Part shown: positions 1 through 8,839 of the stretch, one piece after another
Numbering within the stretch: position 1 is the first letter of the stretch
How the letters are laid out: each line of letters begins with the position of its first letter
Assembly (NCBI GenBank): GCA_012927585.1
Contig: JABBOY010000016.1
Coordinates: forward strand, 186,001 to 250,000
DNA: 64,000 nt
Direction: 5' to 3'
From: Glaciimonas sp.
Lineage (GTDB): Bacteria; Pseudomonadota; Gammaproteobacteria; Burkholderiales; Burkholderiaceae_D
Made by a program: the position numbers and the translations under genes
Notes under the pieces: model-generated
The model's database searches: none
Told to the model about the DNA's origin: nothing
Seen by the model: only the letters and a program-made list of their open reading frames with translations

Positions 1-1
1 T

Positions 2-149
2 CGTGCTGGTCGAGCAGAATACGCACTTGGCGCTTGACGTGGCGGATCATGTCTACATGATGCGCAGCGGCCGGGTTATTCTGGACCAGCCAGCCGACCA
101 AGTTGATATCGGCACACTACACGAACTGTACTTTGCACTCGAAGCCTGA
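2..149 (+). CDS. livF: Branched-chain amino acid ABC transporter ATPase (LivF type), 3' end only
   Basis: Only the last 48 codons and the stop are inside the window. The peptide begins VLVEQN and continues through the H-loop region, with ADHVYMMRSGRV and a short tail ending LHELYFALEA. This is the typical end of LivF, the second ATPase of high-affinity branched-chain amino acid or amide importers. The H-loop histidine position carries VEQNTHLAL, as LivF proteins do. The gene starts upstream of the window, so substrate and operon partners cannot be judged. Its stop codon overlaps an ATG (ATGA at 149) that could couple it to the following iclR-type regulator. Confidence 0.75.
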   Translation, partial: VLVEQNTHLALDVADHVYMMRSGRVILDQPADQVDIGTLHELYFALEA

Positions 150-190
150 TGCGGCGTAACATCTCATTTTGGTACCCACACCTAAATATC

Positions 191-1015
191 ATGCAGCAAG
201 AAAATCACGAAAATCGCAACCTTGTTGCTACCAAATCGAATGCCAAGGAAGACCGACATTTCGTCACCGCACTCGCCAGAGGCTTGGACGTGCTGGCCTG
301 TTTTCGTTCGAGCGACAAGCTGTTGGGAAATCAAGAACTAGCTGAACGCAGCAAGCTGCCGAAATCCACCGTCTCACGGTTCACCTATACCTTGACCAAG
401 CTAGGTTATCTGCACTATGTCGAAAGCGCCGGAAAATATCGACTGGGGTCGGCGACGTTGGCGCTTGGCAGTGCCATGCTATCGAAGCTGGACGTGCGGC
501 AACTGGCGCGTCCTTACATGCAGGAAATGGCTGATTTATCGCAAGGCATGGTATCCCTTGGAATGCGCGACCGTCTCAGCATGATTTACATCGAGAATTG
601 CCGCAGTCAAACTGCGCTGACACTCAGCCTCGATGTCGGGTCGCGCATCCCGGTTGCGACCACGGCGATGGGGCGCGCTTACCTTGCGGTAATCTCTGAC
701 AGCGAGCGTAACGATATCCTTGAGCGGGTACGTGAACTCGATGAATTAGCCTGGCCTAAGATACGGGACGGCGTAATGCATGCGGTCGAAGAGTACCGGA
801 CCATAGGTTGCTGCACTTCGTTCGGCGACTGGCAGAAAGATGTTAATGCGATTGCGGTTGCATTTAAACCGAACGATGGGATGGCGCCGCTATCGATTAA
901 TTGTGGTGGTCCCGCGTTCAACTTGTCACCGGAATTTTTATTGAAAGAAGTGCAGCCGCGCTTGCTTGATTTGGTTGATCGATTGCAACATTCCTTGGTA
1001 GGCGGTTCCAGTTAA
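191..1015 (+). CDS. IclR family transcriptional regulator
   Basis: A 274-residue DNA-binding regulator. An N-terminal winged helix-turn-helix (around RGLDVLACF to STVSRFTYTL) is followed by the IclR effector-binding domain with the characteristic stretch RIPVATTAMGRAYLAVIS. IclR proteins are dimeric repressors or activators, often of aromatic-acid or short-chain catabolism; the effector cannot be read here. An in-frame ATG at 149 overlapping the livF stop would add 14 residues; neither start has a good Shine-Dalgarno sequence, and I prefer 191 because the extra residues are atypical. The neighbouring livF end suggests it may regulate an upstream transport or catabolic operon. A 7-bp stem (1011-1027) overlaps the stop codon. 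Confidence 0.85.
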   Translation: MQQENHENRNLVATKSNAKEDRHFVTALARGLDVLACFRSSDKLLGNQELAERSKLPKSTVSRFTYTLTKLGYLHYVESAGKYRLGSATLALGSAMLSKLDVRQLARPYMQEMADLSQGMVSLGMRDRLSMIYIENCRSQTALTLSLDVGSRIPVATTAMGRAYLAVISDSERNDILERVRELDELAWPKIRDGVMHAVEEYRTIGCCTSFGDWQKDVNAIAVAFKPNDGMAPLSINCGGPAFNLSPEFLLKEVQPRLLDLVDRLQHSLVGGSS

Positions 1016-1085
1016 AGTGACTTTAACGAATTCGGCTTATTTGCATGGCGGGCGTTTAACCACCTTGCTTTTAGCTTGGTACCAG

Positions 1086-1127
1086 GCATGGGTTTGCCCT
1101 GCTTTCGATTATCCAGCGAACCCATGC
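1086..1127. repeat. Inverted repeat downstream of the IclR gene
   Basis: GCATGGGTT (1086-1094) and AACCCATGC (1119-1127) form a perfect 9-bp stem with a 24-nt spacer. No T-run follows, so it is not a standard terminator. It could be an operator or part of a dispersed repeat. Confidence 0.4.
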
Positions 1128-1211
1128 ATTAAAGTGCAATTCTTTATGCAAACCTAAAGCGGTTTTAACCTATTTTTGACTATTTAAGTGCAAATTTGAA
1201 TAGCACCATAA

Positions 1212-1496
1212 TTAACGCTGAAACCTATATGCCATGTGGAATGCCGTGTAAAAAGGTTTGTCTCGTACAAACGTTGATAGAACGCCATTGCCACTGAGTG
1301 CGCACGTAAGCTCCCCACCGGGTGCCGGCTCGACATCCGGTAGGCACCGAACGTAAGCGGCAATGTCGTTGTCTCCCATTTTTTGAGATACAAATGGAAT
1401 ACCGTCTTCCGGCTTCAGGACTCTTTCCATTCGGTTAATCTCTAACGAATGCCCGTACCGCACATCAAACAGGGCCGGTAATGGTACACGTTTCAT
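1212..1496 (-). pseudogene. Fragment resembling a type I restriction specificity (HsdS-like) target-recognition domain
   Basis: Reading leftward from the ATG at 1494-1496, 94 residues read like one half of a restriction endonuclease S-subunit type domain: LFDVRYGHSLEINRM, DGIPFVSQKMGDND, PAPGGELTCALSGNGVLSTF and DKPFYTAFHMAY are the conserved stations of such recognition domains. The family protein is several times longer, and the frame ends shortly after the first domain. No HsdM or HsdR gene is nearby, so this is a truncated remnant or a very short orphan. An AGGA lies just before the start codon. The assignment is by motif recall only. Confidence 0.5.
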
Positions 1497-1911
1497 TCCT
1501 CGTTACCTTCCAAGCTTTCAGTCGCTGTTTCGCTGGTCTGCGACCTTAGCAAGCGGAAGATAGCGTAGTTTTATACTTTTTTAAAATCAGCTTGGGCAAG
1601 CTTCTGGTAGTCAGTGCACCGAGCAGACCGCTGCGCACATGCAGGCAACCCGTGGTGGCCACCGCGACAACGCCGAGCCCGTGGCGATCCCGCTTGATTG
1701 TTTGTAAGTGGAATGTTTCTTTACGTTTTGGTTATTTTGCGCAAATTAAATTTCCACTTCGCTGGATTCGTTTGACTTATATCGCCCACCTTTTTCATCC
1801 CCCGATAACCCATTGAATGCATAGAGAACCATTGTCCTGCTTGGCATAGCAGAGGATGGCTTCTATTGTGCGCGGCTAATATTGCAAGTCAATGTACGGC
1901 CAATTAACTGC
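1497..1911. other. Gene-free stretch left of the nickel permease
   Basis: AT-richer non-coding DNA. A 74-codon frame at 1592-1816 has no recognisable domain, and I do not call it a gene. No terminator or repeat stands out apart from the promoter elements that begin at 1912. Confidence 0.5.
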
Positions 1912-1926
1912 TGGCACAATTATTGT
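1912..1926 (+). promoter_or_regulatory. Candidate sigma-54 promoter of the nickel permease gene
   Basis: TGGCAC (1912-1917), five bases, then TTGT (1923-1926). This matches the -24/-12 consensus TGGCAC-N5-TTGC except for the final C to T, with correct GG-N10-G spacing. Transcription would start near 1937, about 30 nt before the hoxN ATG. The same promoter class precedes hoxK, so HoxA could co-activate both units. Confidence 0.55.
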
Positions 1927-1951
1927 ATGCGGATTGTAAAAAACTTCATAC
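1925..1951. promoter_or_regulatory. NikR-like inverted repeat overlapping the hoxN promoter
   Basis: GTATGC (1925-1930), 15 bases, TCATAC (1946-1951). The E. coli NikR operator is GTATGA-N16-TCATAC, so this differs in one half-site base and one base of spacing. It overlaps the -12 element and the predicted start site, where a nickel-bound repressor would block transcription. No nikR gene is in the window. Confidence 0.4.
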
Positions 1952-1968
1952 GATAAACGGAGACTCAC

Positions 1969-2811
1969 ATGCCTGAACCCTTCCTAGCTTTGACCAGCTT
2001 AATGGCATTTGCGATTTTGTTTGGGATTAAACACGGCTTTGATGCGGATCATCTGGCAAGTATTGACGGCTTAGCGCGGCTGCAAGCGCGACATGGACGA
2101 ACCCGTCTTGCACGTATGAGCGGAACGCTGTTTTCGGGTGGGCATGGACTCGTTGTACTGGCTGCGGCCTGGTTGCTGGAATGGTACGGGGTCGGCAGAC
2201 TGCCACATTGGTTGGATCCCGTAGGCACCTGGATTTCAATCGTCTTTCTTTTGTCGATCGGAATTATTAATCTACGCAATGCCTGGCGTCCAAGAAACGT
2301 TGCATCTGCGTCTGTGATGTCGCCGATGGCAGGTTGGATCATGCGTTTGCCGGTGCCTCATGGTTTCGTTGGCAGTCTTGTGGTAGGCGCTTTATTCGCG
2401 CTTTCGCTTGATGCGATGACGATGGCGGCCTGGTTTGGCCTGGCAGGCAATAGGCATGGCGGCATGTCCGCTACGCTGATATTGGCGCTCTGTTTCGTTT
2501 TTGGCATGGTGATTACCGATACGATAAATGGGCTGCTAGTTGCGAACCTGATCACGCGTAGTGAGCAATTCGTGCAGCGGGCCGGGCGCCTGTTTTCCTT
2601 ATTAGTCGCTTGTAGTGCGCTAATGGTGGCGGGATTCGGTGCGGCGAAATTTTCTTCCGAAGTCGTGGATTCGTGGGCCGACGGTAAAGAATTGATCGTG
2701 GGCGTGGTGGTCTTGGCGTCAATCCTGATTGGATATATTGCGGCACGCCGTCTGAATCAAACAGGTTCTCAAACCAGCGCTCAGCCCGGCTCGATTATTG
2801 CGAATCCATGA
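1969..2811 (+). CDS. hoxN: High-affinity nickel permease, NiCoT/HoxN type
   Basis: A 280-residue integral membrane protein of the NiCoT family that imports Ni2+ across the cytoplasmic membrane. The signature HGFDADH (residues 22-28, the H-x4-D-H motif essential for metal selectivity) lies in the second half of the first helix. Further family stations are FSGGHGLVV, LSLDAMTMAAWFGLAG and FGMVITDTINGLLV; about seven to eight hydrophobic segments are visible. GGAG lies ten bases upstream of the ATG. In R. eutropha hoxN is the last gene of the hydrogenase region; here it is separate and upstream, with its own promoter. It supplies nickel to the hydrogenases encoded downstream. Confidence 0.88.
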   Translation: MPEPFLALTSLMAFAILFGIKHGFDADHLASIDGLARLQARHGRTRLARMSGTLFSGGHGLVVLAAAWLLEWYGVGRLPHWLDPVGTWISIVFLLSIGIINLRNAWRPRNVASASVMSPMAGWIMRLPVPHGFVGSLVVGALFALSLDAMTMAAWFGLAGNRHGGMSATLILALCFVFGMVITDTINGLLVANLITRSEQFVQRAGRLFSLLVACSALMVAGFGAAKFSSEVVDSWADGKELIVGVVVLASILIGYIAARRLNQTGSQTSAQPGSIIANP

Positions 2812-3009
2812 TGACCCAGTTGAAATTCTTGCAATCGGAGGCTGATTGACGGCTGCGTCGTACCGGCATTTTGTGCGAGTTCATTGCAGCGGACAAGGTA
2901 AATATCGCTTATTCCCGGCACCGATTTAAGCCGGATGATCGATTGCTGTACTACTTAAATAGCAGTAAGGACTTACGCAGATACTCCGTTATAGGTCGGG
3001 TTTTAACCC

Positions 3010-3249
3010 ATGGAAATCGGAGTCAGGTTAGAACCCGCCCTGTTCGCGATTTTCTATGGTCACGCCCACGGCGCTTAAATGCCACTGCTAGGCTCGGCAT
3101 GGCAATACGGTATCGGTTTTGTCGCATCCACCGCCGCTTTGCATGGCCTCGGTCTGGCGCTGGGCAAGGGCTTGGATATATAGGGTCTGCGGCTGCGCGC
3201 TGCGGGTGCCATGGTGGTCGACAGCAGGGCCTGGATGATGGCGGGATCT
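3010..3249 (+). pseudogene. hupE: Remnant of a HupE/UreJ-type nickel permease (C-terminal half)
   Basis: In one frame the sequence reads PALFAIFYGHAHGA, stop (3076-3078), MPLLGSAWQYGIGFVASTAA, LHGLGLALG, stop (3181-3183), then LRAAGAMVVDS. HupE/UreJ proteins carry a conserved HGHAHGAE-P station followed by a helix of the form G-x-GF-x-AT-A-LH-x-G-x-G; the glutamate after HGHAHGA is exactly where the first stop now lies (a single G to T change from GAA would give TAA). The N-terminal half is not visible. This is a degenerate secondary nickel transporter between the intact NiCoT gene and the hydrogenase operon. Confidence 0.7.
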
Positions 3250-3894
3250 AATTATTACATAACTGTGTATTTTTTAAAGTGTTAGTAATATAAGCGTGAG
3301 ATACACTTTTTTATGCATACTCCATATATTTATTGAGATTTATTGGTTTTATTGCAGTCGTTTTTCACTGATCCATAAGAACTGTCAACGCCGCAGAAAT
3401 ATGCCTTGAATCGATTTTTGTGGGTGAGGAATCAAAATGACGGCGTAGGCTTATACACGGCGGCGGACATTGTGCCTATCTGGATCATGGACGTCCGTTG
3501 TGGTGGGTCTGGCAGCACATTGCACCCGTTCGAAGCAGATTTTTTCTGTTCTGCGTTCACATTTTCTTTCATTTTGTCCGCTGTTTTACACGCCCAGCTT
3601 GAAGCTCCCATCCATCGTGAGCTTTTTTCGTCTCACCACAACCCAGCCCGCCGCTTCGGCCTTCAGACTGACACTCTGATCTTCGCAACAATCTCAATAA
3701 GTTTTAATCGTTTGCATTTTCCAACCCACGAATTTCTTCCGCGCTGCAACATGCTGGCAAGTGGTTAGCAGCTTTCCATTTTGTACTGTGTACTGATTAG
3801 ATTGATCGCCACACTTATGCGTGTGAAGCGATCGTACGCACGAAATGCGCCAACATCGCTCCCTTTTTTGGCATTTTATCGTTCCTGGTTGCTA
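3250..3894. other. AT-rich upstream region of the hydrogenase operon
   Basis: No gene is convincing here; a 120-codon frame at 3406-3768 lacks any recognisable domain and uses atypical codons. This is where HoxA upstream activator sites and an IHF bend would be expected, about 100-200 bp before the sigma-54 promoter, but I cannot point to a specific site. Confidence 0.45.
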
Positions 3895-3909
3895 TGGCAC
3901 GGAATTTGC
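3895..3909 (+). promoter_or_regulatory. Sigma-54 promoter of the hox operon
   Basis: TGGCAC (3895-3900), GGAAT, TTGC (3906-3909): a full match to the sigma-54 -24/-12 consensus TGGCAC-N5-TTGC. The start site would be near 3921, giving a leader of about 97 nt before hoxK. An NtrC-type activator (hoxA) is encoded in the same cluster, fitting the known HoxA/RpoN control of membrane-bound hydrogenase genes. Confidence 0.85.
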
Positions 3910-4017
3910 CAATTAATAAGGGCCCTGCCAGATGGTTGTGCGGTTGCAGCATCCGTTGAAACAATTGACTGGAATACTACAAACTAAAAATATGGTTGAT
4001 ATTGGAGGAGATTTCGA

Positions 4018-5115
4018 ATGATTGAAACTTTTTATGAGGTCATGCGGCGTCAAGGCATTTCGCGTCGCAGTTTTCTGAAATATTGTTCATTGACAGCTAC
4101 CTCATTGGGTCTCGGGCCCGCATTTGTGCCGCAAATTGCGCATGCAATGGAAACGAAGCCTCGTACCCCGGTGCTCTGGCTGCACGGGCTGGAATGCACC
4201 TGCTGCTCCGAATCGTTCATTCGCTCGGCACATCCGCTGGCCAAGGACGTGGTGCTGTCCATGATTTCGCTCGACTACGACGACACGTTGATGGCTGCCG
4301 CTGGCCACCAGGCCGAGGCCATCCTCGAAGAAATCATGGTTAAGTACAAGGGCAACTACATTCTGGCTTGCGAGGGCAATCCGCCGCTGAACCAGGATGG
4401 CATGAGCTGCATCATCGGTGGCAAGCCCTACCTCGAACAGCTCAAGCATGTCGCCAAGGACGCGAAGGCCATCATCTCGTGGGGCTCATGTGCATCTTGG
4501 GGCTGCGTGCAGGCCGCCAAGCCCAACCCCACGCAGGCCACGCCGATCCATAAGGTCATTTTCGACAAGCCCATCATCAAGGTACCCGGCTGCCCGCCCA
4601 TCGCCGAGGTCATGACCGGCGTGATCACCTACATGCTGACCTTCGACCGCATCCCCGAGCTCGATCGCCAGGGCCGGCCGAAAATGTTCTACAGCCAGCG
4701 CATCCACGACAAGTGCTATCGCCGCCCGCACTTCGACGCCGGCCAATTCGTCGAAGTGTGGGACGACGAGTCGGCGCGCAAGGGCTATTGCCTCTACAAG
4801 ATGGGCTGCAAGGGCCCGACCACCTACAACGCCTGCTCTACGGTACAGTGGAACGAAGGCACGAGCTTCCCGATCAAGGCCGGCCACGGCTGCATCGGCT
4901 GCTCGGAAGACGGCTTTTGGGACAAGGGCTCGTTTTACAACCGGCTGACCGACATCCACCAGTTCGGCATCGAAGCCAATGCCGACAAGGTCGGCGGTAT
5001 CGCGGCCGGGGTGGTAGGGGCTGCAGCGGTAGCCCACGCAGCGGTGTCCGCCATCAAGCGTGCCACGCAGAAACCAGACACCCGTCAAGGTGAATCAGCC
5101 TCTGCTGATCACTAA
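4018..5115 (+). CDS. hoxK: Membrane-bound [NiFe]-hydrogenase small subunit, oxygen-tolerant group 1d
   Basis: A 365-residue precursor. Residues 10-43 are a Tat signal with SRRSFLK and cleavage expected after AHA43. Mature numbering then matches R. eutropha HoxK: Cys17, Cys19 and Cys20 (ECTCCSES), Cys115 and Cys120 (GSCASWGC) and Cys149 (PGCPP) give the six cysteines of the proximal [4Fe-3S] cluster that confers O2 tolerance. The medial and distal cluster motifs follow ([31 protein letters not shown]). A C-terminal hydrophobic Ala/Val/Gly-rich helix (about residues 325-345) anchors it to HoxZ. It relays electrons from HoxG on the periplasmic side. A strong GGAGGAG lies before the ATG. First gene of the operon. 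Confidence 0.96.
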   Translation: MIETFYEVMRRQGISRRSFLKYCSLTATSLGLGPAFVPQIAHAMETKPRTPVLWLHGLECTCCSESFIRSAHPLAKDVVLSMISLDYDDTLMAAAGHQAEAILEEIMVKYKGNYILACEGNPPLNQDGMSCIIGGKPYLEQLKHVAKDAKAIISWGSCASWGCVQAAKPNPTQATPIHKVIFDKPIIKVPGCPPIAEVMTGVITYMLTFDRIPELDRQGRPKMFYSQRIHDKCYRRPHFDAGQFVEVWDDESARKGYCLYKMGCKGPTTYNACSTVQWNEGTSFPIKAGHGCIGCSEDGFWDKGSFYNRLTDIHQFGIEANADKVGGIAAGVVGAAAVAHAAVSAIKRATQKPDTRQGESASADH

Positions 5116-5144
5116 AGCGCAACACAAGTCAAAGAGGAAATAAA

Positions 5145-7001
5145 ATGGGTGCATACGAAACGCAAGGTTTCAAGATGGACAACACCGGCCGCCGCATCGT
5201 GGTCGATCCGGTTACCCGTATCGAAGGACACATGCGGGTTGAAGTCAATCTCGACTCCAATAACGTGATCCGCAACGCCGTCTCCACCGGTACGATGTGG
5301 CGCGGGCTGGAGGTCATCCTGAAGGGCCGCGACCCGCGCGACGCCTGGGCCTTCGTCGAGCGCATCTGCGGTGTCTGCACAGGGTGTCATGCGCTGGCTT
5401 CGGTGCGTGCGGTGGAAGATGCGCTAGGTATCAAGGTTCCTAAAAATGCACACCTGATCCGCGAGATCATGGCCAAGACGCTGCAGGTGCAAGACCACGC
5501 AGTGCACTTCTACCACCTGCATGCGCTCGACTGGGTCGATGTCGTGTCGGCACTCAAAGCCGACCCGAAGAAGACATCCGAGCTGCAGCAACTCGTCTCG
5601 CCGAGCCACCCGCTGTCGTCGGCCGGTTACTTCCGAGACATCCAGAACCGGCTGAAGAAGTTTGTTGAGTCCGGCCAGCTCGGCCCCTTCATGAATGGCT
5701 ACTGGGGCAACAAGGCCTATGTGCTGCCGCCTGAAGCGAACCTGATGGCTGTGACCCACTACCTCGAAGCACTGGACTTGCAGAAGGAATGGGTCAAGAT
5801 CCACACCATCTTCGGCGGCAAGAACCCGCACCCGAACTATCTAGTCGGCGGCGTGCCCTGCGCGATCAACATCGACGGTGAGTTGGCCGCCGGTGCGCCG
5901 ATCAACATGGAACGGCTGAACTTCGTCAAGGCCCGCATCGACGAGGTCAACGAGTTTTACCGCAACGTCTATGTGCCCGACGTGCTGGCCATCGGCACGC
6001 TCTACAAGCACGCCGGCTGGCTCTACGGCGGCGGCCTGGCCGCCGCCAACGTGATGGACTACGGCACCTATTCGAAGGTCAACTACGACAGCAAGACCGA
6101 CCAATTGCCCGGCGGTGCGATCCTCGACGGCAACTGGGACAAGATCCATCCGGTCGATCCGCGCGACCCCGAGCAGGTGCAGGAGTTCGTTTCACATTCC
6201 TGGTACAAGTACACCGACGAAGCCAAGGGCCTGCACCCATGGGACGGCGTGACCGAGCCCAATTACATGCTCGGTGGCAAGACCAAGGGTACCCGTACCG
6301 ACATCAAGGAGATCGACGAAAGCGCCAAGTACTCGTGGATTAAGGCGCCGCGCTGGCGTGGCCACGCGATGGAGGTTGGCCCGCTGGCGCGCTACATCCT
6401 CGGCTACGCCCATGCGCTGCAAGGTAACAAGTACTGCCAGCGCGTGCAGCAGCAGATTGAGTCGTCGGCGCTGGCGATCAACAGCGCGATCCCGAAGGCG
6501 CTGGGTCTGCCGGAAACCCAGTTGACTGCGAAACAGTTGCTGCCCACCACGATCGGCCGCACGCTGGCGCGCGCACTCGAGGGGCAGTACTGCGCCGAGA
6601 TGATGGTGGACGACTTCAACGAACTGTTCGCCAACATCAAGGCCGGCGACACCAGCACCGCGAACGTCGAGAAGTGGGACCCGAGCACCTGGCCGAAAGA
6701 AGCCAGGGGTGTGGGCACGGTGGGGGCGCCGCGCGGCGCCCTGGGCCACTGGATCCGCATCAAGGACGGCCGTATCGAAAACTACCAGTGCGTGGTGCCC
6801 ACCACCTGGAACGGCAGCCCGCGTGACAACAAGGGCCAGATCGGCGCATTCGAAGCGAGCCTGATGAATACGCCGATGGCTAATCCAGACCAGCCGGTCG
6901 AGATCCTGCGCACGCTGCATTCCTTCGATCCTTGCTTGGCTTGCTCGACGCATATCATGAGCCCGGATGGTCAGGAGCTCACCAACATTACAGTACGCTA
7001 A
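5145..7001 (+). CDS. hoxG: Membrane-bound [NiFe]-hydrogenase large subunit
   Basis: 618 residues, carrying the Ni-Fe(CN)2CO active site for H2 oxidation. The ligand motifs are [10 protein letters not shown] (Cys75, Cys78, with the extra Cys81 and His82 as in R. eutropha HoxG) and DPCLACSTH near the C terminus (Cys597, Cys600). The 15 residues after His603 are the extension removed by the endopeptidase HoxM once nickel is inserted. There is no signal peptide; it is exported with the HoxK precursor by the Tat route. The start was chosen at an ATG preceded by AGAGGA. It lies 29 nt downstream of hoxK in the same transcript. Confidence 0.96.
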   Translation: MGAYETQGFKMDNTGRRIVVDPVTRIEGHMRVEVNLDSNNVIRNAVSTGTMWRGLEVILKGRDPRDAWAFVERICGVCTGCHALASVRAVEDALGIKVPKNAHLIREIMAKTLQVQDHAVHFYHLHALDWVDVVSALKADPKKTSELQQLVSPSHPLSSAGYFRDIQNRLKKFVESGQLGPFMNGYWGNKAYVLPPEANLMAVTHYLEALDLQKEWVKIHTIFGGKNPHPNYLVGGVPCAINIDGELAAGAPINMERLNFVKARIDEVNEFYRNVYVPDVLAIGTLYKHAGWLYGGGLAAANVMDYGTYSKVNYDSKTDQLPGGAILDGNWDKIHPVDPRDPEQVQEFVSHSWYKYTDEAKGLHPWDGVTEPNYMLGGKTKGTRTDIKEIDESAKYSWIKAPRWRGHAMEVGPLARYILGYAHALQGNKYCQRVQQQIESSALAINSAIPKALGLPETQLTAKQLLPTTIGRTLARALEGQYCAEMMVDDFNELFANIKAGDTSTANVEKWDPSTWPKEARGVGTVGAPRGALGHWIRIKDGRIENYQCVVPTTWNGSPRDNKGQIGAFEASLMNTPMANPDQPVEILRTLHSFDPCLACSTHIMSPDGQELTNITVR

Positions 7002-7076
7002 ACACCGCACGATGGTGCATGCTCACTGCGATATGGCGAGCATGAATCGCATTTCATTGCAAGAGGAAGAGACAAC

Positions 7077-7811
7077 ATGGCTATGCATACCACTTCAGAA
7101 CATCTGCCGGATGCCACCGGCAAAGACGAGAACGCCGTCGCACACGGTGCTTCAGTCAAATCGGTATATGTCTATGAAGCGCCGGTCAGGATCTGGCACT
7201 GGATTAATGTACTAGCCATTACCGTGCTCGCCGTAACGGGCTATTTCATCGGCAGTCCGCTGCCGACGCAGCCTGGTGAGGCAAGCGCAAATTTTTTAAT
7301 GGGATATATCCGTTTCGCCCATTTTACTGCGGCATATATATTTACGGTTGGCATGCTGGGCCGCATCTACTGGGCTTACGCCGGCAACTACCATGCACGC
7401 GAGATGTTCTGGGTGCCAATTTTCACAGCTGCCTACTGGCGTGAAGTGTGGAAGATGATGAAGTGGTATGCCTTCATAGTGGCAAAGCCCAGTCGTTACG
7501 TGGGGCATAACCCGTTAACGCGCTTCGTCATGTTTTTCGTTTTCCTTCTGACATCGGTCTTCATGATTTTTACCGGCTTTGCGATGTATGGCGAGGGGCT
7601 GCAACGCGGCTCATGGGCTGATCGGCTATTCGGCTGGGTGATACCGCTGATGGGCCAGTCGCAGGATGTGCATACCTGGCATCACGTCGGCATGTGGACA
7701 ATCATCGTATTTATCATCGTGCATGTCTACGCCGCCATATGGGCAGACATCATGGGGCGTACCAGCATCCTCAGCGCTATGACATCCGGTTACCGGATAT
7801 TTAAAGGCTGA
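7077..7811 (+). CDS. hoxZ: Hydrogenase cytochrome b subunit
   Basis: A 244-residue di-haem cytochrome b of the Ni/Fe-hydrogenase 1 b-type family. It anchors the HoxKG dimer to the membrane and passes electrons to the quinone pool. Four transmembrane segments are visible (after RIWHWINV, around IRFAHFTAAYIF, RFVMFFVFLLTS and WTIIVFIIVHVYAA), with haem-ligand histidines in RIWHWIN, RFAHFTA, HTWHHVG and VHVYAAIWADI. A polar N-terminal tail of about 30 residues precedes the first helix. AGGAAGAG lies just upstream of the ATG. It directly follows hoxG. Confidence 0.94.
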   Translation: MAMHTTSEHLPDATGKDENAVAHGASVKSVYVYEAPVRIWHWINVLAITVLAVTGYFIGSPLPTQPGEASANFLMGYIRFAHFTAAYIFTVGMLGRIYWAYAGNYHAREMFWVPIFTAAYWREVWKMMKWYAFIVAKPSRYVGHNPLTRFVMFFVFLLTSVFMIFTGFAMYGEGLQRGSWADRLFGWVIPLMGQSQDVHTWHHVGMWTIIVFIIVHVYAAIWADIMGRTSILSAMTSGYRIFKG

Positions 7812-7819
7812 GATCGAAA

Positions 7820-8470
7820 ATGATGTCACAAGCCATAGGCCCCGCTTGTTCCAATACGCCGACAATCATTGTCCTCGGTATTGGCAATGTGCTATGGGCC
7901 GACGAAGGTTTCGGCGTGCGTTGTGTCGAAATCCTGCAACAGCGTTATGAATTTGCTTCGAATGTGCAACTGATCGACGGTGGCACTCAGGGACTGTACT
8001 TGATCCAACATGTGCAATGTGCTGATTACCTGCTGATCTTTGATGCGGTCGATTATGGTCTGGCTCCCGGTGAGATGAAGGTGATCGAGAATGAAGATGT
8101 GCCAAAGTATCTCGGCGCAAAAAAAATGAGCCTGCACCAGACCGGCTTTCAGGAAGTGCTGGCATTGGCACAGTTTACTGGACGATATCCCAAAGAAGTG
8201 GTTTTGATCGGTTGCCAACCGGAAGAAATCGAGGATTACGGCGGCAGCCTGAGCCCACTGCTGAAGGTGGCAATCGAGCCGGCACTGCAACATGCGCTGG
8301 CCTGCCTGACCAATTGGGGTGCGGCACCGATGGCACGAACCGTGCCGTTGACACAGGAAGAAGCCATTACGCTGCCGCATCTGGCGCTTGAGCGTTACGA
8401 ATCGGAGCGACCAGCCGAGGACGTCGCCTGCCGCATAGGTGATGAGCGCTTTATGCCAACCAACGATTAA
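7820..8470 (+). CDS. hoxM: Hydrogenase maturation endopeptidase for HoxG
   Basis: 216 residues of the HyaD/HupD/HybD protease family. After Ni-Fe cofactor insertion it removes the C-terminal extension of the large subunit. The family motif ILGIGNVLWADEGFGVRCVE is present (written here as VLGIGNVLWADEGFG) with its metal-contacting Glu, followed by VQLIDGGTQGL and LLIFDAVDYG with the second acidic ligand. The C-terminal 40 residues are longer than in minimal homologues. It starts 8 nt after hoxZ. HoxC, the sensor large subunit in this cluster, has no extension and should not need it. Confidence 0.93.
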   Translation: MMSQAIGPACSNTPTIIVLGIGNVLWADEGFGVRCVEILQQRYEFASNVQLIDGGTQGLYLIQHVQCADYLLIFDAVDYGLAPGEMKVIENEDVPKYLGAKKMSLHQTGFQEVLALAQFTGRYPKEVVLIGCQPEEIEDYGGSLSPLLKVAIEPALQHALACLTNWGAAPMARTVPLTQEEAITLPHLALERYESERPAEDVACRIGDERFMPTND

Positions 8471-8478
8471 GAGGAAAT

Positions 8479-8808
8479 ATGTGTATCGGTATTCCCATGC
8501 AGGTCAGGATGGTCGGACCAGGGTTCGCTTATTGCCATGGCCGCGGCGAGAACCGGCGTATTTCAACATTGCTGGTGGGCGATTGCGCTCCGGGCGACTG
8601 GTTGCTGACTTTTCTTGACGACGCGCGCGAACGGATTGATGCCTTGCGTGCCGCAGAAATCGACGGCGTACTGGATATGCTGCAGGCCGTTTTCAGTGGC
8701 ACATCCGGTGACATCGTTGCACCGGATTTCGCATTGCCTTCCAGCATGAGCAAAGCCGATATTGCAGGGCTTGCGCATCGCAGTCACCGCTTAAAAGCGC
8801 CGCTTTGA
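8479..8808 (+). CDS. hoxL: HypC/HupF-family hydrogenase chaperone
   Basis: 109 residues. The protein begins MCIGIPMQV, with the essential Cys2 of the HypC family (MC-x-G-x-P), and has a longer C-terminal part than HypC. HoxL/HupF is a large-subunit-specific chaperone that assists transfer of the Fe(CN)2CO unit to HoxG and protects it under oxygen. AGAGGAAAT precedes the ATG, 8 nt after hoxM. A separate shorter hypC at 14786 serves as the general scaffold. Confidence 0.9.
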   Translation: MCIGIPMQVRMVGPGFAYCHGRGENRRISTLLVGDCAPGDWLLTFLDDARERIDALRAAEIDGVLDMLQAVFSGTSGDIVAPDFALPSSMSKADIAGLAHRSHRLKAPL

Positions 8809-8839
8809 AAATTCTCACTGAACTACCTGAAAGTCTCTC

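Noticed and set aside
1592-1816. 74-codon frame left of hoxN
   Set aside because: No domain; no ribosome-binding site.
2871-3251. 126-codon frame overlapping the hupE remnant
   Set aside because: The similarity to HupE is in another frame; this one reads basic, domain-free sequence.
3511-3525. Second sigma-54-like sequence (TGGCAG, TTGCA)
   Set aside because: Spacing between the elements is four bases, not five, and there is no gene close downstream.
3406-3768. 120-codon open frame upstream of the hox promoter
   Set aside because: No recognisable domain, no ribosome-binding site, atypical composition; lies in a regulatory region.
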